Shown here: one piece after another, positions 17,935 through 27,700 of the stretch
Numbering within the stretch: position 1 is the first letter of the stretch
Layout: every line of letters starts with the position of its first letter
From: Porticoccaceae bacterium
GTDB taxonomy: Bacteria > Pseudomonadota > Gammaproteobacteria > Pseudomonadales > Porticoccaceae
NCBI GenBank assembly: GCA_902562425.1
Contig: CACETF010000002.1
Location: 1-64,000, forward strand
Length of the DNA stretch: 64,000 nt
Reading direction: 5' to 3'
The notes under the pieces: generated by a model
The model's input: the letters and a program-made list of their open reading frames with translations, nothing else
The model's database searches: none
What the model was told of the DNA's origin: nothing
Position numbers and translations under genes: made by a program

Positions 17935-19407
17935 TTAATTGCCCTCTCCGTTTATTATTTGGTGCAATTTATGGGATAAAAGATCATTTGCTCGCTTTGG
18001 ATCTGCTTGGCCTTTGGATCGTTTCATAATCTGTCCCATCAGGCCACCCAGCTTCTTTTTCCGACGTTGAGGGTCTGCGTTGATAAAATCAGATACCATT
18101 TTAGGGTTGTCGGATATTACGGAAGTTACTATCTTATTTAAAGCCTTAGTGTCTGTTAGTTGTTTTAAATCTCGCTCCTTAATAATGACGTCTGTAGTTC
18201 CCTCACCTTTCCAAATAGCATCTAAGACCTGTTTTGCGATTTTTCCAGAAATAGTGTCGTCACAAATACGCCTAATAAGTATTCCCAACTCCTCTGCAGA
18301 AACAGGACTTTCTATAATTGGCAAGTTCGCAGCGTTTAAGCGACTCATCAACTCTCCAAGCGTCCAATTTGCAGCTTGGTTTGCGTTCTTTGATGTAATT
18401 GCCACAGTTTCGAAGTATTCAGATAGTTCTTTGGTTACAGCGAGTAAATTAGCTTCAGATTTACCAATACCATAATCAGCTACTAATCGAGTCGATCTTT
18501 CGTCAGGCAATTCAGGTAATGTTTGTCGGATTTTTTTAAGATGAGATGCAGTGATAGCAACTGGAAGTAAATCGGGGCACGGAAAGTATCGGTAGTCATT
18601 GGCCTCCTCTTTGCTTCGCATTGAATACCCAGTCTTTGTTTCTCCATTGTAGAGTCTGGTTTCTTGTATTACGGATCCTCCATTTTCTAGGATGTCGATT
18701 TGTCTGCCGACTTCCAATAAAATTGCCTCCTCCATAAATTTGAATGAATTGAGGTTTTTCGTTTCAGTTCGTGTACCGAGTTCATTGGTACCGTTTGGTC
18801 TAACTGAAACATTCACATCAAAGCGAAGAGATCCCTCCGCCATTCGTCCATCACAAATTCCTAGTGAAGTTACAAGACTGTGAAGCTTTTTTGCGAAGAT
18901 TACTGCTTCGGTTGCGCTCGATAGATCGGGCTCTGTGACAATTTCAATCAACGGAATGCCAGCCCGATTTAAATCGATGCCAGAGAGCTCCGAATCAAAA
19001 TCTCCCGTGTGCAACGATTTTCCAGCATCTTCTTCGAGGTGGGCGTGATGAATTCTTATTTCCTTGATAGTCCCGTCCTCCAAAACAATTGGTATTTTAC
19101 CTTTACCAATAACTGGCCGCTCTAATTGCGTGGTTTGGTAACCCTTGGGAAGGTCAGGGTAAAAGTAATTTTTTCGCTCGAAAACTGATATGGAAGGAAT
19201 TTCTGCGTCTATAGCGAGCCCGAGCATTATTGCATGATCAACTGCTTTAGAATTAAGGACTGGAAGTGTTCCTGGCATAGCTAGATCGACAGCACATGCC
19301 TGACTATTTGGTTTTGCTCCAAATAGAGTGCTTGCGCCGGAAAATATTTTTGTGACGGTTGAAAGTTGAACGTGGATTTCAAGGCCAATTACTGTGTCCC
19401 AGCGCAT
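17935..19407 (-). CDS. gatB: Aspartyl/glutamyl-tRNA amidotransferase subunit B
   Basis: Subunit of GatCAB, which converts Glu-tRNA(Gln) and/or Asp-tRNA(Asn) to the amidated forms. GatB is the kinase-like tRNA-binding part that phosphorylates the misacylated residue. The 490-residue product has GLEIHVQL, RKNYFYPDLPKGYQTTQ, HLEEDAGKS, DLNRAGIPLIEIVTEPD and the C-terminal YqeY-type tail with LGGLMGQIMKRSKGQADPK. The ATG at 19407 overlaps the gatA stop as TGATG; a GTG one codon earlier is possible. Gene order is gatC-gatA-gatB. Confidence 0.97.
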   Translation of the reverse strand: MRWDTVIGLEIHVQLSTVTKIFSGASTLFGAKPNSQACAVDLAMPGTLPVLNSKAVDHAIMLGLAIDAEIPSISVFERKNYFYPDLPKGYQTTQLERPVIGKGKIPIVLEDGTIKEIRIHHAHLEEDAGKSLHTGDFDSELSGIDLNRAGIPLIEIVTEPDLSSATEAVIFAKKLHSLVTSLGICDGRMAEGSLRFDVNVSVRPNGTNELGTRTETKNLNSFKFMEEAILLEVGRQIDILENGGSVIQETRLYNGETKTGYSMRSKEEANDYRYFPCPDLLPVAITASHLKKIRQTLPELPDERSTRLVADYGIGKSEANLLAVTKELSEYFETVAITSKNANQAANWTLGELMSRLNAANLPIIESPVSAEELGILIRRICDDTISGKIAKQVLDAIWKGEGTTDVIIKERDLKQLTDTKALNKIVTSVISDNPKMVSDFINADPQRRKKKLGGLMGQIMKRSKGQADPKRANDLLSHKLHQIINGEGN

Positions 19408-20861
19408 CACGATGGCTCTTCTGGTGATAGTTTATGCCAATCTGTCTCCCTTTGGATACAGTGCGCAATGTTTAGAATACGAGTCTCTTGCAAATAATCA
19501 CCGATCAGTTGGAAGCCTACGGGATTTTGATCAACAAATCCGCATGGAATAGACATTCCCGGCAGGCCTGCTAAATTTGTTGCTATTGTGTAAATGTCTT
19601 CCAAGTACATTTTGACTGGGTCATCACTTTTCTCGCCAAACTTAAATGCGGGTGCTGGGCAAGTGGGACTCACTATGACATCGACTTTGGAGAAAGACTT
19701 TGTAAAGTCTTGCTTTATTAAATTTCGAACTTGCTGTGCTTTTCTATAATACGCATCATGGTACCCAGCCGAAAGACAATAAGTGCCGATTAATATTCGC
19801 CGCTGCACTTCCTCGCCGAAGCCCTCTGCTCTACTGCGGCAATATAAGTCCTCCAGACTTTTTGGATTTTCGCAGCGATGTCCATACCTGATGCCGTCAA
19901 ATCGAGCTAAGTTTGCTGATGCTTCCGCCGGTGCAATAACATAATAAGAAGGGACTGATAATTTGGTATTTGGAAGACTGATGTCAACTAATTTAGCTCC
20001 CAGATCTGTCAGTACTTTGAGCATATCAAAGACGGTTGCTTCAACATTAGGGTTTAGTGAGCCAGTAAAATATTCTTTTGGAATCCCTATTTTACAACCG
20101 GATATGGGTCGATTGATACCGTCTTTATAATTTTTTTCGGGTAACCTCAGTGAAGTAGAATCACGATGATCAAAACTCGCCATGGCATTTAGCAATATGG
20201 CGCAGTCTTCGGCAGTTCTTGCAATTGGACCTCCTTGGTCCAAACTTGAGGCGAACGCGATCATACCCCATCTCGAAATAAGCCCATAAGTTGGTTTTAG
20301 ACCGGTGACTCCGCAGAGTGCAGCCGGCTGGCGTATGGAACCACCAGTGTCTGTGGCGGTTGCTGCTGGTGTCATCCGAGCAGCGACGGCTGCCGCAGAT
20401 CCTCCTGATGATCCCCCTGGAACTCTCGAAATGTCCCAAGGATTTTTCACTGACCCATAAAAACTGGTTTCATTAGAGGAGCCCATTGCAAATTCGTCCA
20501 TGTTGGCCTTTCCAAGCATAATTGTGCCTGCTTCAGCTAAGTTTTTTACAACAGTTGCGTCATAGGGAGGTACAAAATCGTTCAGCATTTTCGAACCGCA
20601 ACTAGTTCTAACCCCTTGCGTACAAAAAATATCTTTGTGCACGATTGGTATACCGCAAAGTTCATTATTATTATCACCATTCAGTGCTCGATCAGCTTTT
20701 TTTGCGCTATCCAATGCTTTTTCTTCGGTAACAGTTATCAAAGCATTTAAAATGGGATTTAGCCTTTTAATACGATCTAAATAATGCTGAGTGAGCTCTG
20801 CGGATGAGAATTCACGTGTTTTTAATGCTTTGATTTGGGATGCTATTGACATGTCATGCAT
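19407..20861 (-). CDS. gatA: Aspartyl/glutamyl-tRNA amidotransferase subunit A
   Basis: Glutaminase subunit of GatCAB, 484 residues of the amidase-signature family. It releases ammonia from glutamine for transfer to the tRNA-bound residue. The start [13 protein letters not shown] is typical. The amidase signature follows: IVHKDIF carries the catalytic lysine, and [27 protein letters not shown] holds both serines of the Ser-cisSer-Lys triad. The ATG at 20861 lies 12 bases after the gatC stop, and the gene overlaps gatB by one base. Confidence 0.97.
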   Translation of the reverse strand: MHDMSIASQIKALKTREFSSAELTQHYLDRIKRLNPILNALITVTEEKALDSAKKADRALNGDNNNELCGIPIVHKDIFCTQGVRTSCGSKMLNDFVPPYDATVVKNLAEAGTIMLGKANMDEFAMGSSNETSFYGSVKNPWDISRVPGGSSGGSAAAVAARMTPAATATDTGGSIRQPAALCGVTGLKPTYGLISRWGMIAFASSLDQGGPIARTAEDCAILLNAMASFDHRDSTSLRLPEKNYKDGINRPISGCKIGIPKEYFTGSLNPNVEATVFDMLKVLTDLGAKLVDISLPNTKLSVPSYYVIAPAEASANLARFDGIRYGHRCENPKSLEDLYCRSRAEGFGEEVQRRILIGTYCLSAGYHDAYYRKAQQVRNLIKQDFTKSFSKVDVIVSPTCPAPAFKFGEKSDDPVKMYLEDIYTIATNLAGLPGMSIPCGFVDQNPVGFQLIGDYLQETRILNIAHCIQRETDWHKLSPEEPS

Positions 20862-20873
20862 GACGAGACCCTA

Positions 20874-21161
20874 TCATTCAATTACTTTAGGTACCAAGTA
20901 AAGACCGTTTTGGACATCTTTACTCAACTTTTGGAACGCTTTTTGATCATTTTCTTCTGTTATTTGATCTTCGCGCAAAGCTTGAAAACCTTGTTGCGGA
21001 TGGGCCATAGGATCAATATTCACAGTATCAGCAGTTTGTAGCTGGTTTACCAACTCGAGTACATTTTCTAGCCTAGACTTAATATCATTTATCGTATTTT
21101 CATCGATGGCCAATTTTGCCAATATTCCGAGTTGTGTTACGTCGTCCCTTTTTAATTTCAT
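20874..21161 (-). CDS. gatC: Aspartyl/glutamyl-tRNA amidotransferase subunit C
   Basis: The small subunit that wraps around GatA and GatB and stabilises the complex. The 95-residue product starts MKLKRDDVTQLGILAKLAI, contains VLELVNQLQTADT and IDPMAHPQQGFQALRED, and ends with GLYLVPKVIE, all expected for GatC. ATG 21161 is chosen over an in-frame start at 21206 because the upstream residues are not part of the family and the probable promoter lies there (-10 box at 21195-21200). It is the first gene of gatCAB and diverges from mreB. Confidence 0.95.
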   Translation of the reverse strand: MKLKRDDVTQLGILAKLAIDENTINDIKSRLENVLELVNQLQTADTVNIDPMAHPQQGFQALREDQITEENDQKAFQKLSKDVQNGLYLVPKVIE

Positions 21162-21194
21162 AAGCTTGCCTTGCACGAAAGTTTTAATATCCCC

Positions 21195-21203
21195 ATTATA
21201 CCA
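21195..21203 (-). promoter_or_regulatory. Extended -10 promoter for gatCAB
   Basis: On the minus strand the sequence reads TGGTATAAT, a perfect -10 hexamer with the TGn extension, about 34 bases ahead of the gatC ATG. No good -35 hexamer stands 17 bases upstream, which extended -10 promoters tolerate. The assignment is from consensus match only. Confidence 0.55.
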
Positions 21204-21225
21204 CACCTAATTGGTTCTATTAGAC

Positions 21226-21242
21226 GTGAAAATTGTTTTCAC
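21226..21242. repeat. Perfect inverted repeat between gatC and mreB
   Basis: GTGAAAA and TTTTCAC arms of seven bases flank a three-base TTG centre, in the divergent gatC-mreB intergenic region about 25 bases upstream of the gatC -10 box. The position and short spacer fit a dimeric repressor or activator site. No T run follows, so it is not an intrinsic terminator. The cognate protein is unknown. Confidence 0.4.
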
Positions 21243-21432
21243 AAGTTGTCAAATACAACTTTTTGTTTTCTCACCGATCAATTAGGACGGTACTAAAAAT
21301 AGTTGGAGGACATAAAAAAATAATGTTAATCGACACTATCGGCTTGCGCTGATACTTTCCCGCTGTTATCTTCAATTTTGCTTATCGGAGCATGTCGCTG
21401 CTGTTCATTCTTTTTTTATAAGGTTGCAAAAC

Positions 21433-22488
21433 ATGGTTTTTAAAAAAATAAGAGGGTTTTTTTCTAGCGATTTATCTATTGATTTGGGGACTGCGAATAC
21501 TCTTATTTATGTTCGTGAGAAGGGTATAGTGTTGAATGAACCCTCTGTAGTGGCTATCCGACACCATTTAGGGCAAAAAATAGTTGAGGCTGTCGGTATT
21601 GATGCGAAACGAATGTTGGGACGGACGCCCGGTAATATCACAGCCATTCGACCTTTAAAAGATGGGGTGATCGCCGACTTTCAAGTGACGGAAAAAATGT
21701 TGCAACATTTTATAAAGAAGGTGCATTCAGCTGCCATTACAAAAAGCTTCTTGCCTCCAAGTCCAAGAGTTTTAATTTGTGTACCGTGTATGGCAACCGA
21801 AGTAGAAAAACGTGCAATCAAAGAGTCTGCATTTAGCGCTGGCGCTCGTGAGGTTTTTCTTATCGAGGAGCCAATGGCAGCCGCCATCGGCGCAGGGCTC
21901 CCTGTTGAGGATGCGGTGGGATCAATGGTTGTTGACATAGGTGGTGGTACAACAGAAATAGCGATACTTTCTCTAAATGGAGTTGTTTTCTCCGACTCTG
22001 TTAGAATTGGCGGTGATCGTTTTGATGAAGCTATAGTAAATTTTGTTCGGCGTAAATACGGAAGTGTAATTGGGGACAGCACTGCGGAACGCGTAAAGAT
22101 TGAGGTAGGCACTGCTTTCTTATCTGACGATTTAAGGGAAATCGATGTCAGGGGAAGAAATTTAGCAGAGGGAGTGCCCCGCAGTTTCACTCTTAATAGT
22201 GAAGAGATTTTAGAGTCGCTGCAGGAGCCTTTATCAGGGATTGTAACTGCTGTTAAGCGTGTGCTTGAGCAGTCGCCTCCTGAATTAGCTTCTGATATTG
22301 CTGATACGGGTCTTGTTTTGACAGGAGGGGGTTCGTTACTGCGAGATTTAGATCGGTTGCTGAGTTCCGAGACGGGCCTGCCTGTGATTCTCGCAGAGGA
22401 TCCATTGACTTGCGTTGCTCGAGGCGGTGGTGAGGCATTGGATCTCATGAGCACACACAGACTGGAGTCTTTAACTCATGAAATTTAG
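21433..22488 (+). CDS. mreB: Rod-shape-determining actin homologue MreB
   Basis: The actin-like ATPase that forms membrane-bound filaments steering lateral cell-wall synthesis. The 351 residues include the phosphate-1 motif [33 protein letters not shown], phosphate-2 [16 protein letters not shown] and the adenosine site [16 protein letters not shown]. The N-terminal [12 protein letters not shown] is the amphipathic membrane-targeting part. ATG 21433 is preferred over a TTG at 21424 because the AAGG at about 21420-21423 is then well spaced. It leads mreB-mreC-mreD-maf. Confidence 0.97.
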   Translation: MVFKKIRGFFSSDLSIDLGTANTLIYVREKGIVLNEPSVVAIRHHLGQKIVEAVGIDAKRMLGRTPGNITAIRPLKDGVIADFQVTEKMLQHFIKKVHSAAITKSFLPPSPRVLICVPCMATEVEKRAIKESAFSAGAREVFLIEEPMAAAIGAGLPVEDAVGSMVVDIGGGTTEIAILSLNGVVFSDSVRIGGDRFDEAIVNFVRRKYGSVIGDSTAERVKIEVGTAFLSDDLREIDVRGRNLAEGVPRSFTLNSEEILESLQEPLSGIVTAVKRVLEQSPPELASDIADTGLVLTGGGSLLRDLDRLLSSETGLPVILAEDPLTCVARGGGEALDLMSTHRLESLTHEI

Positions 22489-22554
22489 TAAAGCTTATTT
22501 TATTGTTTTGTACTGAGCGCGCTTTGTTCTGGAATTTTTGATAGGTAAGACGCA

Positions 22555-23385
22555 TTGTACTCACCTTTCCTTCGCAAAATCTTAATCCTCGCCTTGCTCT
22601 CTACAGGCTTGATGATAATTGATCAGTCTACTGACTGGTTTAAGCCTGCAAGGGTTGTTATCGATCAACTCATGAGGCCATTTTACTGGGTCACCAATAT
22701 CCCAGGTAACGTGTTGGAGTGGGGTGAGGATAACCTAGTTGGAAAATCCGAGCTTATTGAAAAGAATAAGCAACTCAAACAAGAAATAGTGATTTATCGA
22801 GGTAGGCTTCAACGACTATCTGAGTTGGCAACTGAAAATTTACAACTAATGCAGTTGTTGAATGCCTCAGAGCTTTTGGTTGATAGACTCCTTTTGACTA
22901 AAGTGATTGGTATTTCGCCGACGGCACAGCGTCATACAATCACCATTGATAAGGGAGCAAAAAATGGGGCTTATGTTGGTCAGCCAGTGCTCGATTCAGA
23001 AGGACTGATGGGGCAATTAATTAGGGTTTACGACAATCACAGCATAGTGCTTCTGATCACTGATGCCAGACATGCTCTCCCTGTTAAAGTTCTTCGAAAT
23101 GGAGTTCGCTCGATCGCTGAGGGCAGAGCGGACTACCAGCGCTTGACACTTCGTTATGTATCCCCAACCGCTGATATAAAATTGGGAGATCAGCTCCTTA
23201 GTTCTGGGTTAGGAGGCCGATATCCGGCCGGATATCCGGTTGGGAAAGTCGTTAAGATCCAGGATATAACTGGATCTGTTTTCATGTCAGTCGAGGTTGC
23301 TCCAAGCGCACTATTAGATCGTAGTTCACATCTGCTTTTAGTGTTTACAATGGACCAGAATGGTAGATCTAAAAATAAGTTATGA
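22555..23385 (+). CDS. mreC: Rod-shape-determining protein MreC
   Basis: A bitopic membrane protein of the elongasome that links MreB to the periplasmic cell-wall enzymes. The 276 residues have one N-terminal membrane segment (KILILALLSTGLMII), a coiled coil around residues 65-105 and the beta-barrel domain with VIGISPTAQRHTITIDKG, GVRSIAEGRA and LLSSGLGGRYPAGYPVG. The start is TTG 22555 with AGGTAAG upstream; no ATG fits. It overlaps mreD by four bases. Confidence 0.93.
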   Translation: MYSPFLRKILILALLSTGLMIIDQSTDWFKPARVVIDQLMRPFYWVTNIPGNVLEWGEDNLVGKSELIEKNKQLKQEIVIYRGRLQRLSELATENLQLMQLLNASELLVDRLLLTKVIGISPTAQRHTITIDKGAKNGAYVGQPVLDSEGLMGQLIRVYDNHSIVLLITDARHALPVKVLRNGVRSIAEGRADYQRLTLRYVSPTADIKLGDQLLSSGLGGRYPAGYPVGKVVKIQDITGSVFMSVEVAPSALLDRSSHLLLVFTMDQNGRSKNKL

Positions 23386-23849
23386 GCTTTGTCACTCCAA
23401 AATTCGACCTAGTATTAGGTTTATCAATTGCTATTCTTTTGCAAATCATACCTCTGCCCATTGATTTAATGGGATATAGACCAAACTTTATTTTGGTAAT
23501 GGTTTTGATGGTAACGCTCCACTACCCAAAGCGCCATTCTCTTAATATGTACGCAGTTGCTGGACTAATTGCCGATGGAGTTAATGACACCAGTTTTGGA
23601 CATTTTATGTTGGTATTTGTTTTGTGCGGTGGGGTAGTAAGTTTGTTGAGTCGATGGACATCGTATTTTGCCTCGCTCTACAGAATATGTGTTGTCCTTT
23701 TTTTGAGTCTCTTGGGATCTTTTTTGCAAGGAGTTATCGCGAAAATGCAAGGGTTATCATCTCCATTAGAATTAATGCCAGTACAAGCTTTAATAGCGGT
23801 TATGTTCTTCTACCTTTGCGATCGTTTAGTTTTTAGACGAGCGGTATAA
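23382..23849 (+). CDS. mreD: Rod-shape-determining protein MreD
   Basis: A small polytopic inner-membrane protein of 155 residues with about five hydrophobic segments (including GLSIAILLQIIPLP and FILVMVLMVTLHYP). It matches MreD in size, hydropathy and position after mreC. The RPNFILVMVLMVTLH segment is the most conserved part. Its ATG overlaps the mreC stop as ATGA, which indicates translational coupling. It helps the MreC-RodA/PBP2 elongation complex work. Confidence 0.92.
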   Translation: MSFVTPKFDLVLGLSIAILLQIIPLPIDLMGYRPNFILVMVLMVTLHYPKRHSLNMYAVAGLIADGVNDTSFGHFMLVFVLCGGVVSLLSRWTSYFASLYRICVVLFLSLLGSFLQGVIAKMQGLSSPLELMPVQALIAVMFFYLCDRLVFRRAV

Positions 23850-23852
23850 AAG

Positions 23853-24461
23853 ATGGGATTGAATTTTGATTTAATACTGGCATCTGCCTCACCCAGGCGC
23901 AAGGACATTCTGCACCAAATGGGCGTTCGGTATCGTGCAGAGCCAAGCGAAATTAATGAGGATTTAATCGCTTGTGAAAAACCTTTTGACTACGTTTCGC
24001 GTTTAGCTCGAAAAAAAGCAATATATGTGCAACAACTTACAAAGTCTTCAAAGCCCGTTCTTGGGGCTGACACTATAGTCGTTTTCGGAGGAAAGATCTT
24101 CGGGAAGCCTAAAAATAAAGATCATGCACAGAAAATTCTTATGACTTTATCCGGGAAAAATCACAAAGTTATTACGGCCGTCGCTATAACTGACGGTAAA
24201 AGTTTGGTTCAGGACTTGTCAATTTCTGAAGTGGTTTTTAATATAATTACGTTGCGTGATTGTAAAGAGTATTGCGAATCGGGAGAACCTCTTGGTAAAG
24301 CGGGAGCTTATGCTATTCAAGGGAAAGGTGCGTTTTTTGTCAAGGAGATTTTAGGGAGTTACAGCGGGATAGTCGGGTTGCCCATAGACATCACTTATAA
24401 GCTATTACAGTTATACGAAGTGCCCACGTTTTGGACGGCTGATGGTCCTAAAGCAGTTTGA
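23853..24461 (+). CDS. maf: Maf-family nucleoside triphosphate pyrophosphatase
   Basis: A 202-residue house-cleaning enzyme that hydrolyses modified or canonical NTPs to NMP. Maf motifs are LILASASPRRKDIL at the N-terminus, LGADTIVVFGGKIFGKPKN with the metal-binding aspartate, and EPLGKAGAYAIQGKGAFFVKEILGSYSGIVGLPI. It lies three bases after mreD, matching the mreBCD-maf order of many gammaproteobacteria. The RNase G gene that usually follows is absent. Which Maf subtype (dTTP/UTP or m7GTP) is not resolved, though the arginine in SASPRR fits the YhdE group. Confidence 0.93.
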   Translation: MGLNFDLILASASPRRKDILHQMGVRYRAEPSEINEDLIACEKPFDYVSRLARKKAIYVQQLTKSSKPVLGADTIVVFGGKIFGKPKNKDHAQKILMTLSGKNHKVITAVAITDGKSLVQDLSISEVVFNIITLRDCKEYCESGEPLGKAGAYAIQGKGAFFVKEILGSYSGIVGLPIDITYKLLQLYEVPTFWTADGPKAV

Positions 24462-24713
24462 ACCGTTGCAATTAATAGTGAATTTGACCTCAGAATATGA
24501 ACTTTCGTTTTCTACTTCGAAACATCGTGGTGTTCATTAAACTGATTTTTTTGCAATTCTGCAAAATTTGATTGAACGCAGTAATTAGGTAAACAAATTT
24601 TTTTGACTTTGACTGTTATCAAACAGCCCGGATTTGCGGTGAACCACAAAAACGAAGACGCCAACATCTCTTAATTTATTTGTTTAAACAAAGCAACTTG
24701 CTATTCTTGTAAT

Positions 24714-27700
24714 ATGTTTAGCCTTGGAAAGACAATGATTTCTGCCAAGAAAAAAATTAGGAAATGGATTGGTGTCGTCTGTATAGCTTCAGTCTTGTTA
24801 GCTGTGGTTTTTCTTTTTCTTTACACACGCGAGCTAGTTTTGAATGTTGATCAACATCGCGATTCAATAGAGACGTTTATAATTGACCGAACCGGAGCTC
24901 GATTTCACTTGGGTCCACTCTCAGCCAGTTGGAAAGGGCTTTCGCCTGTAATTGAGGTGGATAACATAAGGATTGGGGACGTTAAAGCCCCATCATTAAT
25001 TTTCACTCAATGGCATGCCGATATCGATCTCGTAAAAAGTATCTGGCATAGGTCGCTAATTTGGAGAGAATTTTCAATAAATAAGATAGATGTTTCGTTT
25101 GAGGAGGATGAAAAAGGATTTTGGCAATTGAAGGGATTGTCCAAAGGCGGGGGTGATAATTTAAAATTGATTGTAGAGCCATTAGTTTACAGTAAGTCCA
25201 CTAATATAGATCGCCTTAATATTGATTTAGATTTTTATTCTGGTGACACTTACCGATTTCGAGGAAACAAACTTAAATTGGAAAATGACTTGGGTCTCCA
25301 TCACCTCGAATTGTCCTTATTGTCAGAACAGAAGGAGGCTTTAGCATATCTATTAATTGAGGGCTTTGGTGATCCTTTAAACGCAAATGATTTTTCTGCC
25401 AAGGGATATTTGAATGCACACAAATTTGAGATGAGCGCACTTTTAGCACATGCCACAAAAAGATTAATCCCCGGATTTACAACTGTTGGTGTTCACGAGA
25501 GAGTTAGGGTTGACGGAGAAATATGGTTCGATGTGAAGCCCGGAGGTAAAACCGATGTGAAAGGGTATATTAATACGAGCAGTGAATCCGAAAATAAAAA
25601 TATGACTAATCTGCGGGAGTTTAAAACTAATTTGACTGGCTGGTATTCCCCCGGCGAAGATTGGGGAGTTCGTTTGCAAAATTTGGAAATGACGCTCCCG
25701 AGCAAGAAGTTAGAGCCGATAAACATCATTTTTGAGAAAAAGATGGGCGCACGATGGCAAGATTTTAGCTTTTTCTTAGATAGAGCGAAATTAGACACTT
25801 TAGTATCTTTTTTTGAAAATCCCGTTGAAAAGAAAACATCTGTGAGCACTTGGCTTAATCGGTTACAACCTAGAGGAGAAATAATAGCACTAATGGCAGG
25901 GAAGGATTCTGGAAATATATTTGCAGATGTTACTTTGAAAGAATTTAGTAGTGCAAATTTCAAAGGTATACCTCGTATCCAAGATTTGGATGCGAAGTTG
26001 TCAATTCGTGGAGAAGATTCGGTACTAAAAATCGTTGATAGCGATGGATTTTTAATACACTTTCCTAACATTTTTGCTGATTCATTTCCGGTAATTTCTA
26101 TGGAGGGCAAAATATTTAGTTCTTGGGATTCAGCGGTCGGTTCTTTTGTTATCAGCAGTGACTTATTAAGCGCTGCAATGGATGCAGGACATATCAATTT
26201 GCAGTTTTCTACTAGATCAGAAATACACGGCGGTGATGCTGTGCCAGATGTGAATATTATAATAGATGGAAGTGATATTGATGCGCGATATTGGAGAAAA
26301 TATTTGCCAGAAAAAGTATCACCTGAGGTAAAAAAATGGCTTCAGAGCTCTATTTTAGAGACAACTTTGAAGGAATTTACCTACTCACTAAGAACCGCAA
26401 ACTCAAGCTACTTTGAGAGTAATAGGACAAATCAGATTTTGTTAGATTTAGATCACACCAACTTCAACTTCCACCCGGAGTGGTTGGATGCCACTAATGC
26501 TCGTGGATTAGTTATGATTGATGATAGTAGTGTAACTGCGGTCGTCGATTATGCAAATCTTGGTAGTACGACCGTAACAAATGCACAAATTGAATTCAGA
26601 GGCGATGATGATCCTTTTTCCCCTCAACTTGCTGTTGATATGCATATTAAATCGAGTGTGGCGGAGGCTATTGGGGCTATTGGTAGATCTCCATTAAAAC
26701 GATTTTTGGGTGACCCATTGGATTGGCGTTATGGGGGCAGACAAAAAAGTAGTATTCAATTAAGTCTGCCATCAACAGACGGAAAAACTTCAGCCTCGCA
26801 AGCAAAATCGTCCTATAAAGTGCAGACGTCGTTTTATGACGGAGTCTTGGCCATTCCCAACAGTGCTTTAGAAATTACTGAAATAAGTGGTGATTTATTT
26901 TACACATCTGATCATGGTTTTTCGGGAGATAACCTCAGTGGAGTTTTCTGGGGTGAGCGACTTGATGCGGTGGTCTCCTCGGGACTGGAAAATCAAAAAG
27001 TTAAATTTAAAGGAAGCATCCAACCGGGAAAGATTTCTAAATTAATTCCATTCGCTTGGGAAGAGTTAATATATGGCGAGATTAAAGCGGATGGAGTTTT
27101 GACTATCCCTCGAAAACTTGGTCATGCAGGAACAAAATTTCGTCTTACAAGTAATTTAGATGATGTGGCAATTATGTTACCCAAACCACTTGGAAAAACT
27201 AAATCGCAGTTGAGAGACTTAGAAATTTTGTTAGATATAGATGATGGTATTGAAAAATTACGAGGTACTGTAGGAAAAGAAGGTACCATAGAAGTAAAGT
27301 TTATCGACGGCGCTTTTGATTCTGGTGTGTTTAGTTATGGGCGAATTGTAGAGCCTTCATCATCAGGAACGATGCTATTTTCTGGGTATTTTCCGCATAC
27401 TTCAATAGAAAGTTGGTTTCCTTTGGCAGATTTAGTTCAGAAATCGAATTTTAAATCCGGGGCTTGGAAGTCTTTATTTGACTTAAAATTTGACTCGGCC
27501 TCCTTGGCAGGTATGACCTTTTCTGACGTGCATGCAAGTGCAGAACGGGGCGACGAAAGTATGGATATAAGTTTCGACAGTGCATGGACCTCAGGATATC
27601 TGAGCATTCCGGATGCAGAGGATCATTTTCCTAAGTTGTCCTTGAATATTTTAGATTTTGGAAGCCAGTTTTTGAAGGGAGGATTATCAAAAGGACGCCT

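Noticed and set aside
21681-22454. Long open frame antisense to mreB
   Set aside because: A serine- and proline-rich product with no family character; a shadow of the mreB codon pattern.
25493-26197. Long open frame antisense to yhdP
   Set aside because: No family character or ribosome binding site; the plus-strand gene is clearly coding.
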